Part shown: positions 1 through 8,347 of the stretch, piece after piece
Position numbering within the stretch: the stretch's first letter is position 1
How the letters are laid out: every line of letters starts with the position of its first letter
Source of the DNA: an uncultured Muribaculaceae bacterium
GTDB lineage: Bacteria > Bacteroidota > Bacteroidia > Bacteroidales > Muribaculaceae
DNA: 34,645 nucleotides
Direction of reading: 5' to 3'
NCBI GenBank assembly: GCA_910584125.1
Contig: CAJTXU010000029.1
Location: 1-34,645 of the forward strand
Notes under the pieces: generated by a model
Seen by the model: the letters and a program-made list of their open reading frames with translations, nothing else
The model's database searches: none
What the model was told of the DNA's origin: nothing
Position numbers and translations under genes: made by a program

Positions 1-59
1 CGGGCTCCGCTTTCGGGCTTTGCCCTCAACTCCCGACGGGCTCCGCTTTCGGGCTCCGC
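1..59 (-). repeat. Inverted copies of REP-like intergenic repeat
   Basis: Read on the minus strand, this stretch carries about one and a half copies of the unit that stands in tandem at 131-233. Both share GGGAGTTGAGGGC followed by AGCCCGAAAGCG. Here the hairpin loop between GGGC and GCCC reads AAA on the minus strand, whereas it is GCA in the other copies. The array runs off the left edge of the window. Together with 131-233 it brackets the terminator at 64-103 in opposite orientations. No coding potential is apparent. Confidence 0.7.
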
Positions 60-63
60 ATGA

Positions 64-103
64 AAAAGCCCCCGCAGGTCTAAGACTTGCGGGGGTGTTC
101 TTT
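64..103. terminator. Bidirectional intrinsic terminator
   Basis: A 12-bp stem (69-80 with 84-95, one G-T wobble) closes on a TAA loop. On the minus strand the stem is followed by CTTTTTC, and on the plus strand by TGTTCTTT. It can therefore stop tnaA transcription arriving from the right and any gene arriving from the left. It lies about 165 bases beyond the tnaA stop codon, so tnaA mRNA would carry the repeat array at 131-233 in its 3' untranslated region. Confidence 0.8.
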
Positions 104-130
104 AGAGCCCGGGCCGTGCGCGTCCCAGTC

Positions 131-233
131 GGGAGTTGAGGGCGCAGCCCGAAAGCGTCAGCCCAATTGGGAGTTGAGGGCGCAGCCCGAAAGCGTCAGC
201 CCAATTGGGAGTTGAGGGCGCAGCCCGAAAGCG
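131..233 (+). repeat. 38-bp tandem repeat array, 2.7 copies
   Basis: Exact 38-bp units start at 131 and 169, and a 27-bp partial copy starts at 207. Each unit contains GGGC-GCA-GCCC, a small hairpin, then GAAAGCG and a TCAGCCCAATT tail. Inverted relatives occupy 1-59. There are no spacers, so this is not a CRISPR array. The inner palindrome and opposite flanking orientations resemble REP/BIME-type extragenic repeats. Short ATG frames through it are artefacts of the repeat. Confidence 0.85.
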
Positions 234-264
234 GAGGCAGGGGGCGCAGCCCTCTTCCGGAGCC

Positions 265-1641
265 TCAGCCGAGGGGCTCGAGCTGGACTGTGAAGTGGCG
301 CATCAGCTCGGCTTCCCAGGTGATCTTCACGCCGCGTGTCACTTCGTGACGGCGGTCGTAGACGTTCTTGAGCGCCGCGGCGATCACGTCCATATGGTTG
401 TTGGTGTACGTGCGGCGGCAGATGCAGAGACGCAGGAAGTCATTGCCGTTGAAGCGGTTCTCGCGGGTCACGGGGTCGCGGTCTGCGAGCAGGTAGCCGA
501 TCTCGCAGCCACGCACGCCGGCCTCGAGATAGAGCTCGATGGTGAGGCGTTGGGCGGGGAACTCCTCCTTGGGCACGCGGTCGAGCACCTTGTCGGCGTC
601 GATGAAGAGGGCGTGGCCTCCGACGGGACGCTGGTAGGGGATGCCGTACTCGTCGAGCTTCTTGGCCAGATATTCCACCTGGCGGATGCGGGTCTCGAGC
701 ATGTCGAACTCGGTGTTCTCGTCAAGACCGACGGCGAGGGCGGCCATGTCGCGGCCGTTCATACCGCCGTAGGTGAGGAAGCCCTCGAAAGGAATCTCAT
801 ATTTCTTGGCGCCTTCGTAGATGTCTTCCCAGCGGGTGGCGATGAAGCCTCCCATGTTGACGAGACCGTCCTTCTTCGACGACATGGTCATGCCGTCGGC
901 GAGGCTGAACATCTCGCGGCAGATCTCCTTGATTGTGGCGTCCTTGAACTCGGGCTCGCGGGTCTTGATGAAGTATGCGTTCTCGGCGAAGCGTGCGGAG
1001 TCGAAGATGACGCGCTTGTTGTACTTGTCGGCGATGCGGCGCACGCCGCGCAGGTTCTCCATCGACACGGGCTGACCGCCGGCGGTATTGTTGGTGATGG
1101 TCACGATGATGAAGGGCACCTTGTCGGCGTCCTTCTCGAGCACAGCCTCAAGCTTGTTCAGATCGACGTTGCCCTTGAAGGGGACTTCGAGCTGGGTGTT
1201 CTTGGCCTCGTCGACCGTGCAGTCCACGGCGAAGGCCTTGCGGCTCTCGATGTGGCCCTTGGTGGTGTCGAAATGCGAGTTGCCGGGCACGATGTCGCCG
1301 GCCTTCACCAGATGGGAGAAGAGCACGTTCTCGGCGGCGCGGCCCTGGTGGGTGGGAATCACGTAGGGGAATCCTGTGATTCTCTCGATGACGTCCCTGA
1401 GCTCATAGAACGAGCGTGCGCCGGCATATGACTCGTCGCCCGTCATCATGGCTGCCCACTGGCGGTCGGACATCGCTCCGGTGCCGGAGTCGGTGAGGCA
1501 GTCGATGTAGACTGCGTCCGATTTGAGCATGAACACGTTGTAATGAGCCTCCTTAAGCCACTGTTCGCGCTGTTCGCGGGTGCTTTTGTGGATAGGCTCC
1601 ACCATCTTGATTTTCCAAGATTCGGCAAATGGTATTTCCAT
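265..1641 (-). CDS. tnaA: Tryptophanase (L-tryptophan indole-lyase)
   Basis: This 458-residue PLP enzyme splits L-tryptophan into indole, pyruvate and ammonia in the cytoplasm. The beta-eliminating lyase family signature is clear: LTDSGTGAMSD near residue 49, THQGRAAE near 97, TAGGQPVS near 186 and DSARFAENAYF near 214. The PLP lysine is in SSKKD (K257). Choosing tryptophanase over the similar tyrosine phenol-lyase rests on three points. DSARFAEN replaces the lyase's DATRCVEN, the C-terminal RHFT histidine (about H449) matches E. coli TnaA H463 where the phenol-lyase has Phe, and VRGCEIG lacks the arginine of the phenol-lyase substrate site. The length fits the family (E. coli 471). It has its own promoter and is separated by a terminator from the glycan array, so it is probably an independent unit supplying indole. 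No linked tryptophan permease or leader peptide is seen. Confidence 0.93.
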   Translation of the reverse strand: MEIPFAESWKIKMVEPIHKSTREQREQWLKEAHYNVFMLKSDAVYIDCLTDSGTGAMSDRQWAAMMTGDESYAGARSFYELRDVIERITGFPYVIPTHQGRAAENVLFSHLVKAGDIVPGNSHFDTTKGHIESRKAFAVDCTVDEAKNTQLEVPFKGNVDLNKLEAVLEKDADKVPFIIVTITNNTAGGQPVSMENLRGVRRIADKYNKRVIFDSARFAENAYFIKTREPEFKDATIKEICREMFSLADGMTMSSKKDGLVNMGGFIATRWEDIYEGAKKYEIPFEGFLTYGGMNGRDMAALAVGLDENTEFDMLETRIRQVEYLAKKLDEYGIPYQRPVGGHALFIDADKVLDRVPKEEFPAQRLTIELYLEAGVRGCEIGYLLADRDPVTRENRFNGNDFLRLCICRRTYTNNHMDVIAAALKNVYDRRHEVTRGVKITWEAELMRHFTVQLEPLG

Positions 1642-1712
1642 GGTTTATACTAAAATAAATGGTTAGATCGATTGTTTGGCCCGCTGGGGGCGTTGTTGTC
1701 CGATATTCGCGT

Positions 1713-1744
1713 CAAAGTTAACAAAACCCCGGCAAATATGCAAA
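1713..1744 (-). promoter_or_regulatory. Bacteroidota-type promoter for tnaA
   Basis: On the minus strand TTTG (1741-1744) is followed after 20 bases by TAACTTTG (1713-1720). This matches the Bacteroidota -33/-7 consensus TTTG and TAnnTTTG at normal spacing. Transcription would start near 1706 and leave a leader of about 65 bases before the tnaA ATG. I see no obvious operator. Confidence 0.65.
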
Positions 1745-1749
1745 TTTTA

Positions 1750-1791
1750 TAAATAAAATAATCAGGCAACCCCTGAAAGAGGCTGCCTGAT
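1750..1791 (-). terminator. Intrinsic terminator closing the glycan operon
   Basis: An 8-bp perfect stem, ATCAGGCA (1761-1768) with TGCCTGAT (1784-1791), encloses a 15-base loop that can pair further at its base. On the minus strand it is followed by a T-rich tract (TATTTTATTTAT). It lies 35 bases beyond the stop codon of the last glycan gene (1826) and just upstream of the tnaA promoter, so it separates the two transcription units. Confidence 0.8.
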
Positions 1792-1825
1792 GAGTCGTCG
1801 CGCGGTCTTCAGCGCGCCGCGGAGT

Positions 1826-3730
1826 TCAGTCGAGCTGTTCGTAGATCGAGTTCTTGCTCTTGAATTCGGGCACGATTTCCTTCATATGGGCCACGATCTG
1901 CATGTCGTCCATCGAGTCGCAGCCGGAGATGAGCGCCGTGATCTTGGAGTCGACCGTTGCGAAGTCGTATTCGCGCACCTTGGCCACCTTGATCTTGGGG
2001 TGGAATGTGGGCAGCGTGACCTCCTTGTCGTTGAGCACCTCCTCGTAGAGCTTCTCGCCGTCGCGCAGGCCGGTGAACTTGATCTCGATATTTCTGGCGC
2101 CGCTGAGGCGGATCATGCGGCGGGCGAGGTCAGCGATCTTGACGGGCTCGCCCATGTCGAAGACGTATATCTCGCCGCCGTTGCCCATCGTGCCGGCCTC
2201 GATGACGAGCTTGCAGGCCTCGGGGATGAGCATAAAGAAGCGGATTATGTCGGGGTGCGTCACCGTGACGGGACCTCCCTGCTTGATCTGCTTCTCGAAG
2301 AGGGGAATCACCGAGCCGTTCGAGCCGAGCACGTTGCCGAAGCGGGTGGTGACGAACTGCGTCTTGCCGCCGCCTGCGTCCTTGAGGGCCTTGTCGAGCG
2401 ACTGCACGTATATCTCGCAGATGCGCTTCGAGCATCCCATCACGTTGGTGGGGTTGACGGCCTTGTCGGTCGAGACCATCACGAACTTGTGCGTGCCGTA
2501 TTTCACGGCGAGGTCGGCCAGGATCTTTGTGCCGTAGACGTTGTTGATGATGCTCTCGTAGGGGTTGTCCTCCATCATGGGCACGTGCTTGTAGGCCGCG
2601 GCGTGGAACACGTATTCGGGCTTGAACTGGCGGAAGAGGCGTTCCATCATCACGTTGTCGGAGATGTTGGCCACGATCGTGAAGGCCTTGATGTCGGGCC
2701 ATTCGTCGCGCATCATCAGGCGGATGTCGTGCATGGGGGTCTCGGCCTGGTCGACGAGCACGAGGCATGCGGGGTTGTAACGTGCTATCTGCCTCACCAT
2801 CTCCGAGCCGATGCTGCCGGCTGCTCCGGTGATCATCACGGTGTGGCCGGCGAGCAGACGCTCGGCGGCCTTCATGTCGACGTCAATCTTCTCGCGGGGC
2901 AGCAGGTCCTCGACGTCGATGGGCTGCAGGTCGGAGAGGCTGATGTCGCTCTTTCCGTCCCAGGTCTTGGCGTGAGGCATGACGAGGATCTTGATGCCAG
3001 CCTCGGCCAGCAGGTCGACGACGTCCGAGTTCTGGCGTAGCTCGTTCATCTTCAGCGGCGAGACAATGAGAATCTTCACGCCCTTGCGCTCCATCTGCTG
3101 GGGCAGCGCCGAGTTGAAGGGGAAGACGTGGACGTTCATCAGGCGGCGGTTCATCATGTCGGGTTCGTCGGTGACGAATCCGGCCAGGGCGTAGGGCGTG
3201 TCAGACGAACTGTTGATGTTCTTGGCCAGAGCCACGCCGCCGGCCTTGACGCCGTAGATGAAGACTTTCTTGCGCGAATTGCCGTGGATGTACCCCTCGT
3301 AGATGGTCTTGACCCATACGCGCGATATCCACAGGAAGGCGATGGTCATCAGGCCGAGCATCAGCACGTCGGCCGTCGAGAACGTCAGCAGCCAGTCGTT
3401 CGGCCCGCTGAGCCACTGCAGGATGAAGACGAGGGCTATCGCCACCACCACGGCGAGCGTGGCGCGGGTCAGGTCGGAGAATGACGAGAAGCGTATCACC
3501 CCGGCGTAGGTATGGAAGATCCTGAAACCTATCAGGAAGCATATAAGGAAGACCCCGAGCGTGAGCACCAGGGGCATGAATGCCTCCGACACCCGCTCGA
3601 CGCCGTGGTTGACCGTGTAGGCCATGAATCCCGACGCGACCACGAACATGCAGTCGATCAGCAGGATGGTCCAGTAGGGCAGGGCCTCGCGGGTGAAATA
3701 CCAGGATGTGATCTTTTTCAGCGTTTTCAT
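1826..3730 (-). CDS. pglF: PglF/CapD-like nucleotide-sugar 4,6-dehydratase
   Basis: This 634-residue membrane-anchored protein belongs to the WbpM/FlaA1/PglF group. Four hydrophobic segments span roughly residues 18-140, then comes a CoA-binding-like Rossmann domain (about 150-260) and the SDR catalytic domain from about 295. The NAD-binding motif is TGAAGSIGSE (301-310). HAAAYKHVPMMED and STDKAVNPTNVMGCSK (about 420-435) are the family's active-site blocks, with TDKA in place of the usual serine and MGCSK in place of YxxxK. The expected reaction is UDP-GlcNAc to UDP-4-keto-6-deoxy-GlcNAc, the first step to N,N'-diacetylbacillosamine. Its partner aminotransferase lies immediately upstream, with PglC nearby. 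It is the last gene before the operon terminator. A related UDP-GlcNAc dehydratase for another product (for example a QuiNAc route) is possible, but the PglE/PglC neighbours favour bacillosamine. Confidence 0.85.
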   Translation of the reverse strand: MKTLKKITSWYFTREALPYWTILLIDCMFVVASGFMAYTVNHGVERVSEAFMPLVLTLGVFLICFLIGFRIFHTYAGVIRFSSFSDLTRATLAVVVAIALVFILQWLSGPNDWLLTFSTADVLMLGLMTIAFLWISRVWVKTIYEGYIHGNSRKKVFIYGVKAGGVALAKNINSSSDTPYALAGFVTDEPDMMNRRLMNVHVFPFNSALPQQMERKGVKILIVSPLKMNELRQNSDVVDLLAEAGIKILVMPHAKTWDGKSDISLSDLQPIDVEDLLPREKIDVDMKAAERLLAGHTVMITGAAGSIGSEMVRQIARYNPACLVLVDQAETPMHDIRLMMRDEWPDIKAFTIVANISDNVMMERLFRQFKPEYVFHAAAYKHVPMMEDNPYESIINNVYGTKILADLAVKYGTHKFVMVSTDKAVNPTNVMGCSKRICEIYVQSLDKALKDAGGGKTQFVTTRFGNVLGSNGSVIPLFEKQIKQGGPVTVTHPDIIRFFMLIPEACKLVIEAGTMGNGGEIYVFDMGEPVKIADLARRMIRLSGARNIEIKFTGLRDGEKLYEEVLNDKEVTLPTFHPKIKVAKVREYDFATVDSKITALISGCDSMDDMQIVAHMKEIVPEFKSKNSIYEQLD

Positions 3731-3772
3731 GATATTATGTTAACGTATGAAGGAAAACATTCGGGCCGGCGT

Positions 3773-5035
3773 TCAGACGATCGCGTCGCGGATCGTGGCG
3801 GCGATATAGCGCACGTCGTCGTCGGAGACGTAAGGGCCGGCGGGCAGGCAGATTCCCATTCTGAATATATCCTCGCTCACGCCGTTGACGTATGCCGGCG
3901 CGGCGGCGTAGACGGGCTGGCGGTGCATCGGCTTCCAGACGGGGCGAGCCTCGACGTTGGCGGCGTCGAGGATGACGCGCAGGGCCTCGACGTTGGCGTT
4001 GGGCTGGCAGTCGGTCACGGCCGATGAGGCGGCGTGGGTGACGCCGGCGGCACCGCCGACAGCCCCGGTCACCACCTCGGCGTAGGCGTTCTCCTGGCCG
4101 CGGATGCGCAGCGACGGGTCGAGCGTGGCGGCGCAGAGCCAATAGTTGGAGTCGAAGCGGGGCGAGGGGGCGCAGTGCATGGTGAAGCCCTCTATGTCGC
4201 CGAGCAGCTCGCAGTAGAGCCGCTGTACGTGACGATGGTGGGCGATATGCTCGTCGATGACGGTCATCTGGCCGCGGCCTATGCCGGCGCAGACGTTGCT
4301 CATGCGGTAGTTGTAGCCTATCTTCTCGTGCTGGTAATAGGGATAGCCTTCGCGCGCCTGGGTGGCGTAGAAGAGAATCTCGCGTCCGGCATTCTGGTCG
4401 CGGCATATCAGGGCGCCGCCGCCGGAGGTGGTGATCATCTTGTTGCCGTTGAACGACAGGACGCCGTAGCGTCCGAACGTGCCGAGCACCTGGCCGTCGA
4501 AGCGCGAGCCGAGGCCCTCGGCCGCATCCTCGATGACGGGGATGCCGTATCGGTCGGCCACCTTGAGGATCTCATCGATTTTGTAGGGCATGCCGTAGAG
4601 GGCGACGGGTATGATGGCCTTGGGCAGTCTGCCGGTCTTGGCCAGGCGGTCTTCGATGGCCTCGGCGAGCAGGGCGGGGTCCATGTTCCATGTGTCGCGC
4701 TCGGAGTCGACGAAGACCGGCGTCGCGCCGACGTAAGTGATCGGGTGGCTGGAGGCGCAGAAAGTGAACGACTGCACCAGCACCTCGTCGCCGGGGCCGA
4801 CGCCGCTCGCCACCAGGGCGAGATGCACGGCGGCCGTGCCCGAACTCAGGCATACCACATCGCGGTCGAGCGCCGGGGCGTCCGCGCGGTTGTTGACGAA
4901 ACGCTCGAGATCAGACTCGAAGCCATTGACGTTGGGCCCCATGGGCACCACCCAGTTGGTGTCGAAGGCTTCCTGTATGTAATCCATTTCCTTGCCGCTC
5001 ATGTGGGCCAGGCAAAGGTATATTCTGTCTCTCAT
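3773..5035 (-). CDS. pglE: PglE-like UDP-4-amino-sugar aminotransferase
   Basis: This DegT/DnrJ/EryC1 family PLP aminotransferase of 420 residues would convert UDP-4-keto-6-deoxy-GlcNAc to UDP-4-amino-4,6-dideoxy-GlcNAc. Its start resembles Campylobacter PglE (HMSGKEMDYIQEAFDTNWV). Further shared blocks are SSGTAAVHLAL (near 64), EDAAEGLGS (near 169), SFNGNKMITTSGGG with the Schiff-base lysine K199, and the late ARPVWKPMH block. A stretch rich in alanine and glycine at about 313-345 is absent from the C. jejuni protein as I recall it and looks like a lineage-specific loop. It lies between the MBL hydrolase and the PglF homologue in the same operon, 42 bases upstream of the latter. The family is clear and the exact substrate is inferred from the gene neighbours. 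Confidence 0.85.
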   Translation of the reverse strand: MRDRIYLCLAHMSGKEMDYIQEAFDTNWVVPMGPNVNGFESDLERFVNNRADAPALDRDVVCLSSGTAAVHLALVASGVGPGDEVLVQSFTFCASSHPITYVGATPVFVDSERDTWNMDPALLAEAIEDRLAKTGRLPKAIIPVALYGMPYKIDEILKVADRYGIPVIEDAAEGLGSRFDGQVLGTFGRYGVLSFNGNKMITTSGGGALICRDQNAGREILFYATQAREGYPYYQHEKIGYNYRMSNVCAGIGRGQMTVIDEHIAHHRHVQRLYCELLGDIEGFTMHCAPSPRFDSNYWLCAATLDPSLRIRGQENAYAEVVTGAVGGAAGVTHAASSAVTDCQPNANVEALRVILDAANVEARPVWKPMHRQPVYAAAPAYVNGVSEDIFRMGICLPAGPYVSDDDVRYIAATIRDAIV

Positions 5036-5056
5036 ATATTTATATTCATGATGCTT

Positions 5057-5671
5057 TTAAGGGTCTATGTTGAAGTTGCTTGCGGCTACCACGACGCCGT
5101 GGCCGGGATAGGCCCTGAGCGTCCGCGACATCTCGCGCAGCCGCGCGCGCCACATCGGGGCCGCCTTGCGGTCGCTGTGGGGGAAGGTGTCGAACACCTT
5201 GACGCCCGGGATGTACGAGTCGCCGCAGAACAGCCGCCCGTCGCCTGCGTAACTCACGCAGCTGGCGTCGTGGCCCGGAGTGAGGAAGGCGCGCAGCGTC
5301 GTGCCCGCGGGCGCTGGAATCTCGTCGTCGTCGGCTATGGCGACGACGCGAGGCGACTCGATCGAGACCGGGTCGTCATGGTAGCGCGAGAAGTTCCATT
5401 TCGGGTTGGCGAGGGCCTGCCTGCCGAACTCCGAGGTGTATACCGTGGCTTCGGGCCATGCCTCCATATAGAGGCGCAGCCCGTAGATGTGGTCGTAGTG
5501 CGTGTGGGTCAGAAGAATGGCGGTGACGCGGAGTTCGTTGGCGGCCATGTAGTCTCTGACAGGCGCGAGATCGCCTGCGTCGACTATCACGGCCTCGCAC
5601 CCGTCGTGGATCACGTAGGTGTTGGAGCCGAACACGCTGTTGACAAACTTCCTGACCTTCACTTTCTGCAT
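5057..5671 (-). CDS. MBL-fold metal-dependent hydrolase
   Basis: A 204-residue metallo-beta-lactamase-fold protein, close to a minimal glyoxalase-II-like length. The metal motif THTHYDH is at about residues 55-61, followed by TPGHDAS (third His), FCGDSYIPG (bridging Asp) and a late YPGHG histidine, so all metal ligands appear to be present. There is no signal peptide, so it should be cytoplasmic. It sits between pglC and pglE in the operon. The sequence does not give the substrate. A thioester or phosphoester in the glycan pathway, for example misloaded acyl-ACP from the nearby acyl module, is only a speculation. Confidence 0.75.
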   Translation of the reverse strand: MQKVKVRKFVNSVFGSNTYVIHDGCEAVIVDAGDLAPVRDYMAANELRVTAILLTHTHYDHIYGLRLYMEAWPEATVYTSEFGRQALANPKWNFSRYHDDPVSIESPRVVAIADDDEIPAPAGTTLRAFLTPGHDASCVSYAGDGRLFCGDSYIPGVKVFDTFPHSDRKAAPMWRARLREMSRTLRAYPGHGVVVAASNFNIDP

Positions 5672-5689
5672 TATTGATTGGTATGTGTG

Positions 5690-6304
5690 TCAGTTGTGCC
5701 CGTTGAAAGCCTCGGTCGTGGCCTTTCCCTCGGCGGAGATGCCGTCGCGGCGGATCGTCTTGAGAAGTGTGGTCCACACGATGCGGCAGTCTGTGGCGAA
5801 CGAGATATGGTCGACATACCAGACATCGAGTTCGAATTTACGGGCCCAGGTGATTGCGTTGCGGCCGTGGCACTGCGCCCATCCGGTGATGCCGGGGCGC
5901 ACCTCGTGTCGCCGCGCCTGCTCGGGGGTGTAGAGCGGCAGGTATCTCACCAGCAGCGGACGCGGACCGATGAGCGACATGTCTCCCTTGAGCACGTTGA
6001 TGAGCTGGGGCAGCTCGTCGATCGACGTCGACCTCACGAACCGACCCACGCGTGTGAGTCTCCTGGAGTCGGGCAACAGGTTGCCGTCGGCGTCTCGCTC
6101 GTCGGTCATGGTCTTGAACTTGATGACCTTGAAGATCTTGCCGTCCTTGCCCGGACGTTCCTGCATAAAGAATGCCCCCGCCCCCTTGTTGGCGAAATGC
6201 AGCCACAGCGTGATCGCCGCAAGAGGGACCGAGAGCACGGCCAGCACGCCGCCCGAAGCGGCTATGTCTATTGCCCGCTTGAAAAATTTCCTATACAGAT
6301 TCAT
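5690..6304 (-). CDS. pglC: PglC-like initiating phosphoglycosyl transferase
   Basis: This 204-residue bacterial sugar transferase is a small monotopic phosphoglycosyl transferase. A hydrophobic re-entrant helix at about residues 12-36 precedes the catalytic domain. KFKTMTDERD, the DE dyad in STSIDELPQL (D96/E97), KGDMSLIGPRPLL, RPGITGWAQ and a C-terminal EAFNGHN closely parallel Campylobacter PglC (KFKTMSDERD, FNGKN). It should transfer phospho-diacetylbacillosamine from UDP to undecaprenyl phosphate at the inner face of the cytoplasmic membrane, which starts the repeat unit. A weak promoter-like box lies about 55 bases upstream. The gene groups with the MBL hydrolase, pglE and pglF. Confidence 0.88.
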   Translation of the reverse strand: MNLYRKFFKRAIDIAASGGVLAVLSVPLAAITLWLHFANKGAGAFFMQERPGKDGKIFKVIKFKTMTDERDADGNLLPDSRRLTRVGRFVRSTSIDELPQLINVLKGDMSLIGPRPLLVRYLPLYTPEQARRHEVRPGITGWAQCHGRNAITWARKFELDVWYVDHISFATDCRIVWTTLLKTIRRDGISAEGKATTEAFNGHN

Positions 6305-6358
6305 CGGTGATATTCCGGTTTTTTATGTCCGAGACGTGGTTGATATATCGTCTTAACA

Positions 6359-6366
6359 CAAACTTA
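6359..6366 (-). promoter_or_regulatory. Possible internal promoter before pglC
   Basis: The only larger AT-rich gap in this part of the operon (6305-6389) contains TAAGTTTG on the minus strand, a match to the Bacteroidota -7 box TAnnTTTG, 55 bases before the pglC ATG. No convincing TTTG lies at the -33 spacing, so this is a weak candidate. It could give the bacillosamine genes transcription independent of the long upstream operon. Confidence 0.3.
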
Positions 6367-6389
6367 TACCTATATTACGATAAATTAAC

Positions 6390-8333
6390 CTATTTTATTA
6401 TATATTTTCTACCGTTTACAATCCACATCCCCTCGGGGAGCCCTGTGCGGCGGTCGGAGCGCACCCGCAGACCGTCGGGCGAGACGCCCTCGAACGTGTG
6501 GCCACGGTTGCCCTCCTCGCGGCGGTCGCGGTCGCGCAGGCGCGATTCGTCGGCGACGGTGAACGTCAGCGTGACGCGTGGCGACGACACCGGATTATAG
6601 TAGTTCTCCGCCCCGTCGGCACCGATAATGTAGTGCGGATAGCGGACGCGCGTGCCGAGTATGCCTGCCCCCTTGTCGGGCCCGATCTTTATGCCGGCGT
6701 TGTAGTATCCTCGGGCGAACGTGTTGCCGAACCGTCTGAAGCCCTCGCTGCTTGTGACGTTGAGCATCCCCCTGTCTTGTGCGTATTTCAGTAGCTCCCA
6801 CAGCATGTAGAGCCTCGTGCCGGGACACGGGTGCCACTGCGACCAGTCGCTTATGCCCAGTTCGGGGCGTGGCGACAGGTCGTCGTCGAGAGGGTCGACT
6901 CCCTCCATGGGGTTGACCCATGCGTCGGGATAGTCGCCCCCTTGCGAGACGAGTGCGCCCGGCAGGCTGTTGACCCAGCAGGGGCGGTAGGCGTGAAGGC
7001 CCATCACGATCCACGCCCCCTTGGCGCAGGCCTCGTCGATCTGGCGCTTGAAGAAGTCATGGTGGGCGGCGTTGTATCGGTTGTCGGGGTCGGTCTCCCC
7101 GATGTAGCCGCTGGCCGCCTGTCCTTCCATCATGAGGCGGGTGGCTGTGGACTGCATCGGCGGCAGGTTATAGAACGTCTGCCCGTCTGATTCGAATCCG
7201 TTGGGGCATATGTCGTTGATGAGAGGCACGTTGGCGTGCGACGACGTGGGCCCCGGCGTCACCCATGCGTTGGCGCGGATGCCGAGTTCCGCGGCTATGC
7301 GGAACCATTCGCCCCACTGGTAATCTACCGAAAACGCCGGGTTGTAGGCTACGGCGCGCCCGGTGGCGTAGTCGCATATATATGGCTTGATCCATTCCAC
7401 GGGAGTCTCCTCCCAGCCTGTGGAGTCGGCATTGACGCTGTACTGGCGGCGTGTCTCAGTGTCATAGACCGAAGTCGTCATGTTGCTGCGGAGGCCCATG
7501 TTGACGGCTCCGTCAAGGATGCTTTCGGCCTCCTCGCTGTCGAGGCCGCCGACGATCCAGCTGTTTTCCTGATAGCGGGCCGTCATTGAGTGGGCCTGCA
7601 TCTCCCAGCCGCGTTCGTCCTGAAGTCTCTTGGCGACGCGGCCGTTGACGTTCAGCGCAGGTGGATCGGCGGTGAATCCGCACCGCCACCCTTCGATCGA
7701 TAGGCAGCCCCGCAGGCCCAGGCTTTCGAGCACCGGGAAAAGCGTGCTGAAGTATCCGCCATGCGTTCCCTCGGGTGCGCCCGAAGAGGCTATGGCCGCG
7801 TCGATCGAATCGTCGTCGTGGATTGAGAACGCCGCCTGCGCCGTCCATCTTTCGCCGGGCTTGGCCCATGCGCCGGGCACGGCGAGCGCCATCAGCGAGT
7901 CGGACGACACGGGCAGGCGGTCGACCGTCTGCGGCTCCATGTCGGCATATATCAGCCCTTCGGGTATGTCGAGAGTCCATTCTCCCTCGTGGAGCGGGCC
8001 GTCGAGGCAGAGGCGGCACTCTCGCCTGTCGGCGCTGAGCCGGGGCCGCAGACGCAGGGTGTCACGGCCGTCGGTGAGCGTGGCATACAGTCCTTCGTTG
8101 AACGACAGCTCGCCGTTGACGTTGAGCGTCGTGCTGCTGAACCGGTTGATGCCTATCCTCACCGCGCGGAATGCGCGGACCCCGACCGTGTCGTTGTCGT
8201 GGAGGCGGATCTCGAACACACGCGAGGCTTCGGGCATGGACGCGGCCTGCCCGTCGCGGTGGCCGGCGACGGTTGCAAAACAAATGGCGCCCGAGAGCGC
8301 CATTATGATTGATTGAACCCGGAGGCTCCTCAT
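6390..8333 (-). CDS. Exported NodB-like polysaccharide deacetylase family protein
   Basis: I place the start at 8333, which gives 647 residues beginning with a signal-peptide-like segment (hydrophobic residues about 8-24). It also places the ATG 15 bases after the stop of the upstream gene; a longer frame upstream overlaps that gene. Residues 40-160 look like a beta-rich accessory domain. The catalytic region starts near AAFSIHDDDSID (about 167-178), which carries the aspartates of CE4 motif 1, and continues with EMQAHSMTA (about 244-252). The family's HSxxH motif here reads HSMTA, so the second metal-binding histidine is missing. The protein is probably periplasmic or surface-associated and may trim or bind the glycan. 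Loss of a metal ligand means it could be catalytically altered or a binding protein. The assignment rests on weak motifs. Confidence 0.6.
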   Translation of the reverse strand: MRSLRVQSIIMALSGAICFATVAGHRDGQAASMPEASRVFEIRLHDNDTVGVRAFRAVRIGINRFSSTTLNVNGELSFNEGLYATLTDGRDTLRLRPRLSADRRECRLCLDGPLHEGEWTLDIPEGLIYADMEPQTVDRLPVSSDSLMALAVPGAWAKPGERWTAQAAFSIHDDDSIDAAIASSGAPEGTHGGYFSTLFPVLESLGLRGCLSIEGWRCGFTADPPALNVNGRVAKRLQDERGWEMQAHSMTARYQENSWIVGGLDSEEAESILDGAVNMGLRSNMTTSVYDTETRRQYSVNADSTGWEETPVEWIKPYICDYATGRAVAYNPAFSVDYQWGEWFRIAAELGIRANAWVTPGPTSSHANVPLINDICPNGFESDGQTFYNLPPMQSTATRLMMEGQAASGYIGETDPDNRYNAAHHDFFKRQIDEACAKGAWIVMGLHAYRPCWVNSLPGALVSQGGDYPDAWVNPMEGVDPLDDDLSPRPELGISDWSQWHPCPGTRLYMLWELLKYAQDRGMLNVTSSEGFRRFGNTFARGYYNAGIKIGPDKGAGILGTRVRYPHYIIGADGAENYYNPVSSPRVTLTFTVADESRLRDRDRREEGNRGHTFEGVSPDGLRVRSDRRTGLPEGMWIVNGRKYIIK

Positions 8334-8347
8334 GTCTTGGTGATTGG

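Noticed and set aside
131..233. Repeat array as a CRISPR
   Set aside because: The 38-bp units are directly adjacent without unique spacers, and no cas genes are in the window.
205..1431. Long plus-strand open frames opposite tnaA, and similar ones at 1790-3040, 4034-5677, 9001-9900 and 29158-30297
   Set aside because: They lie antisense to genes with clear conserved motifs. Their composition (runs of His, Val, Glu, Arg) is what GC-rich codon bias produces on the opposite strand, and no family pattern is visible.
265..1641. Tyrosine phenol-lyase instead of tryptophanase
   Set aside because: DSARFAEN, the RHFT histidine near the C-terminus and VRGCEIG match tryptophanase. The phenol-lyase-specific arginine is absent.
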